From: Erysipelotrichaceae bacterium
GTDB taxonomy: Bacteria > Bacillota_I > Bacilli_A > Erysipelotrichales > Erysipelotrichaceae
Length of the DNA stretch: 7,135 nt
Assembly (NCBI GenBank): GCA_017620435.1
Contig: JAFZQL010000108.1
Coordinates: 1 to 7,135 of the forward strand
Direction: 5' to 3'
Shown in pieces: positions 5,541 to 7,135 of the stretch; position 1 is the stretch's first letter; the number at the start of each line of letters is the position of its first letter. The position numbers and the translations under genes were made by a program. Below the pieces are notes generated by a model. That model saw only the letters and a program-made list of their open reading frames with translations. It was not told where the DNA came from and ran no database searches.

Positions 5541-6698
5541 TTCTTTTGATCTGATCAGCTGCAGAACACTGTCTGCAGCTTTTTTAATGTTTTCCGGAGA
5601 CGTTGCCAGATTCAGGCGTACCCAGTTCTCATATCCTTTTCCAAAGCTTTCACCCGGATTTGCCAGGATCCTGCATCGATCGGCAAGACATTCGGCTGCC
5701 GATTTACAGGTATTGTATCTGCCCAGATTCAGAAATAGCAGATAGGATCCCTCCAGATTACTCATCTCCATGTATCCGCCAAGTTCCTGTTTCAGATAGT
5801 GATAGTTGTCGAAGATGACATTGTTTACCGCATCCAGCCACTCCTCTCCATAGATGTAGTTGTAGTAGGTCGGCAAAGCATTAAAGGCATTCACCGAAGC
5901 GGTGTTGTTTTCCTGCTGATAACGGATGAAACGGTCTCTGATTTTCTTGTTAGGAATCACCACATGACAGTGTGAGAATACTGCCAGAGAGAAACTCTTG
6001 GAAGCGGCAATGATGGAGATGGTCTGGTTCTGATACTTCTTCAGGGCGAGTGAAGGAATGAATTCCTGATCCGGCATGATGATATCGGAGTGGACCTCGT
6101 CGGAACATACCAGAACATGATACTTCCTGCACAGTTCAAACAGTTCTTCCAGTTCTCCTTTTTTCCAGACTCTTCCGACAGGATTATGAGGAGAACACAG
6201 CATCAGCATCTTTACATTCTTTGTTTTGAACTTCTTTTCAATATCTTTGTAATCGAAAGTGAAATAGCCGTCATCGTTCTTCATCGGTGATTCAATCACT
6301 TTTCTTTTACAGTTTTTGATCGCTGCCTTGAACGGAGGATACAAAGGCGTGCTGATCAGAATCGCATCATTTTCTTCTGTCAGCGAATGAATGATCTGAT
6401 ACATCGCATTGACGGCTCCTTTGGTGAAACGGATCCATTCCTGCTGATACAGGATATGATTCCTTTTTTCATGCCAGCTGCAGAAGACCTGATAGTAATC
6501 ATCCGGCAGATTGGTATAGCCGTAGTCTCCGGCCTGAATAAAGTCCTTTAGAGCCCTTGTTACTCTTTCATCGCATCTGAAGTCCATGTCGGCGATCCAC
6601 ATCGGCAGACAGCCCTGTTTTCTGCCTCTGGACCATTTGACTGAACGCGAATCGGAACGGTCTAAATAGTATTTCCTGATGAACGCTGATGTTTTCAT
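5535..6698 (-). CDS. MalY/PatB family PLP-dependent C-S lyase or aminotransferase
   Basis: This 387-residue protein is a fold type I PLP enzyme of the MalY/PatB branch, whose characterised members cleave cystathionine or cysteine conjugates (beta C-S lyase) and are often labelled aminotransferases. Visible landmarks are LPMWIADMDF (31-40), GYTNLPDDYY (60-69), STPLYPPF (116-123), HNPVGRVW (171-178) with N172, CSDEVHSDI (198-206) with D200 for the pyridine nitrogen, the Schiff-base lysine K234 in AASKSFSLAV, and R361 in WVRLNLATSPENI for the substrate carboxylate. After the lysine the usual TFNIAGL is SFSLAVF, a divergent active-site loop. ATG 6698 has AGGCAGG 6 bases upstream. It is convergent with the membrane protein and divergent from the DUF5131 gene. 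A link to the possibly cystine-type importer upstream is tempting but unproven. Confidence 0.9.
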   Translation of the reverse strand: MKTSAFIRKYYLDRSDSRSVKWSRGRKQGCLPMWIADMDFRCDERVTRALKDFIQAGDYGYTNLPDDYYQVFCSWHEKRNHILYQQEWIRFTKGAVNAMYQIIHSLTEENDAILISTPLYPPFKAAIKNCKRKVIESPMKNDDGYFTFDYKDIEKKFKTKNVKMLMLCSPHNPVGRVWKKGELEELFELCRKYHVLVCSDEVHSDIIMPDQEFIPSLALKKYQNQTISIIAASKSFSLAVFSHCHVVIPNKKIRDRFIRYQQENNTASVNAFNALPTYYNYIYGEEWLDAVNNVIFDNYHYLKQELGGYMEMSNLEGSYLLFLNLGRYNTCKSAAECLADRCRILANPGESFGKGYENWVRLNLATSPENIKKAADSVLQLIRSKEK

Positions 6699-6718
6699 AA
6701 CATACCTGCCTTTCTTCC

Positions 6719-6724
6719 ATTATA
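6719..6724 (-). promoter_or_regulatory. -10 box TATAAT for the MalY/PatB-type gene
   Basis: The minus strand reads TATAAT from 6724 to 6719. A start about 7 bases on, near 6712, would leave a leader of about 14 bases, just enough to hold the ribosome-binding site AGGCAGG (6711-6705). No good -35 is visible at 17 to 19 bases. The box overlaps the plus-strand TAGAAT of the divergent gene. Confidence 0.5.
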
Positions 6725-6728
6725 GAAT
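6723..6728 (+). promoter_or_regulatory. -10 box TAGAAT directly ahead of the DUF5131 gene
   Basis: TAGAAT matches the -10 consensus at 5 of 6 bases and ends 6 bases before the ATG at 6735. Transcription would therefore begin at or next to the start codon. No convincing -35 is seen at normal spacing (ACATAC at 17 bases). Its TAG is also the in-frame stop that bounds the gene. Confidence 0.5.
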
Positions 6729-6734
6729 AGAAAT

Positions 6735-7135
6735 ATGGAGATTACCTACAACTGCTGGCACGGATGTCACAGGAAATCGGAAGGATGTCTGCACTGCTAC
6801 GTCTACCGCAGAGACGAATCGATTGGAAAAGACAGCAGTATCATTTATAAGACAAGATCTTTTGACCTTCCGGTCAGAAAAAACAGAAAAGGAGAGTATA
6901 CTTATCCCTCAGGAACCGTTTTTGCCATGTGCTTCTCATCCGATTTCTTCATAGAAGAAGCCGATGAATGGCGGGAAGATGTGCTGTCCATGATCAGGGA
7001 AAGATCAGACTGTCGTTTCTTCTGTATCACCAAGAGACCGGAAAGGATATCTGAGTGTATTCCTAATCTCAATCGGTATCCGAATCTCGAGATCTGCTGT
7101 ACGATGGAGAATCAGAAACGTTTTGATGAAAGAGC
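6735..7135 (+). CDS. DUF5131 (phage Gp37/Gp68-like) family protein, N-terminal part
   Basis: The frame is open from ATG 6735 to the window edge (133 codons), so the gene continues beyond. The start MEITYNCWHGCHRKSEGCLH, followed by CY, has the family pattern W-x-G-C, K/S-x-G-C, x2-C-Y, with cysteines C7, C11, C18 and C21. The last three form a CX6CX2C group that could hold a metal or an iron-sulfur cluster. CFSSDFF-EEADEWR and FFCITKRPERI further on are also typical of DUF5131 proteins. These have a radical-SAM-like look but no agreed function, and occur in phages and chromosomes. The start is firm because an in-frame TAG stands at 6723-6725 with no other start codon between. No Shine-Dalgarno sequence is present. 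It is divergent from the PLP enzyme, with a 36-base gap. Confidence 0.82.
   Translation, partial: MEITYNCWHGCHRKSEGCLHCYVYRRDESIGKDSSIIYKTRSFDLPVRKNRKGEYTYPSGTVFAMCFSSDFFIEEADEWREDVLSMIRERSDCRFFCITKRPERISECIPNLNRYPNLEICCTMENQKRFDER

Larger units (their letters stand above)
6716..6732 (+). repeat. copy 2 of the 17-base promoter-type box shared with 257-273
   Basis: TCCATTATAGAATAGAA differs from the first copy only at its fourth base. Here the plus strand holds TAGAAT (6723-6728) and the minus strand TATAAT (6724-6719). One box may therefore serve two divergent genes. Confidence 0.5.

Noticed and set aside
4994..5554. 186-codon plus-strand frame inside the membrane protein gene
   Set aside because: It overlaps the YwaF-like gene in another frame, reads as low-complexity soluble sequence and has no ribosome-binding site.
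6679..6954. 91-codon plus-strand frame at the DUF5131 locus
   Set aside because: It overlaps the start of the PLP enzyme gene and the DUF5131 gene in a different frame. The DUF5131 frame carries the conserved cysteine motif and this one carries nothing recognisable.
1..7135. CRISPR array, tRNA, rRNA, transposon or prophage
   Set aside because: No regularly spaced repeats, cloverleaf genes, terminal inverted repeats or transposase frames were found. The DUF5131 gene alone does not make a prophage.

Overview
The window looks like a chromosomal stretch of a Gram-positive bacterium of the Bacillota, with moderate GC. The signs are strong AGGAGG-type ribosome binding sites, a lipoprotein (not periplasmic) solute-binding protein, TATAAT-type -10 boxes in AT-rich gaps and intrinsic terminators. 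A gut-type lineage such as the Erysipelotrichia or a relative is my guess only; no gene here fixes the taxonomy. I see no tRNA, rRNA, CRISPR array, insertion sequence or phage module.

Layout: (1) Bases 1-151, minus strand: the first 50 codons of a HAD-superfamily hydrolase. (2) Bases 152-319: a divergent control region with a perfect 15-base palindrome, a -10 box and a possible 19-codon leader ORF. (3) Bases 320-4659, plus strand: a six-gene cluster with 12 to 15 base gaps after the first gene. It encodes a solute-binding lipoprotein, a polar amino acid type permease, its ATPase, a VOC-fold protein, a short-chain dehydrogenase and a BtpA/SgcQ-family TIM-barrel protein. A hairpin with a U-tract separates the binding protein from the rest and probably reduces downstream expression. 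(4) Bases 4761-5522, plus strand: a separately promoted multi-pass membrane protein resembling YwaF/TIGR02206. (5) Bases 5535-6698, minus strand: a MalY/PatB-type PLP enzyme (C-S lyase or aminotransferase), convergent with the membrane protein; both stop codons lie in one 24-base perfect palindrome that should terminate transcription from both sides. (6) Bases 6735-7135, plus strand: the start of a DUF5131 (phage Gp37/Gp68-like) protein, divergent from the PLP enzyme across only 36 bases.

How the genes may work together: the six-gene cluster reads as uptake plus catabolism. The ABC proteins would import a small amino-acid-like solute. The dehydrogenase, the VOC protein and the BtpA-like protein would then process it. 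No member of the enzyme trio has a substrate I can name, and the BtpA/SgcQ family has no established reaction that I know of, so this is the best candidate here for an undescribed pathway.

The second notable theme is start signals. The HAD gene and the DUF5131 gene both lack a Shine-Dalgarno sequence, and both have a -10 box ending 6 to 8 bases before the ATG with an in-frame stop codon in or at the edge of that box. Both are therefore good candidates for leaderless mRNAs, in a window whose other genes mostly have clear Shine-Dalgarno sites.
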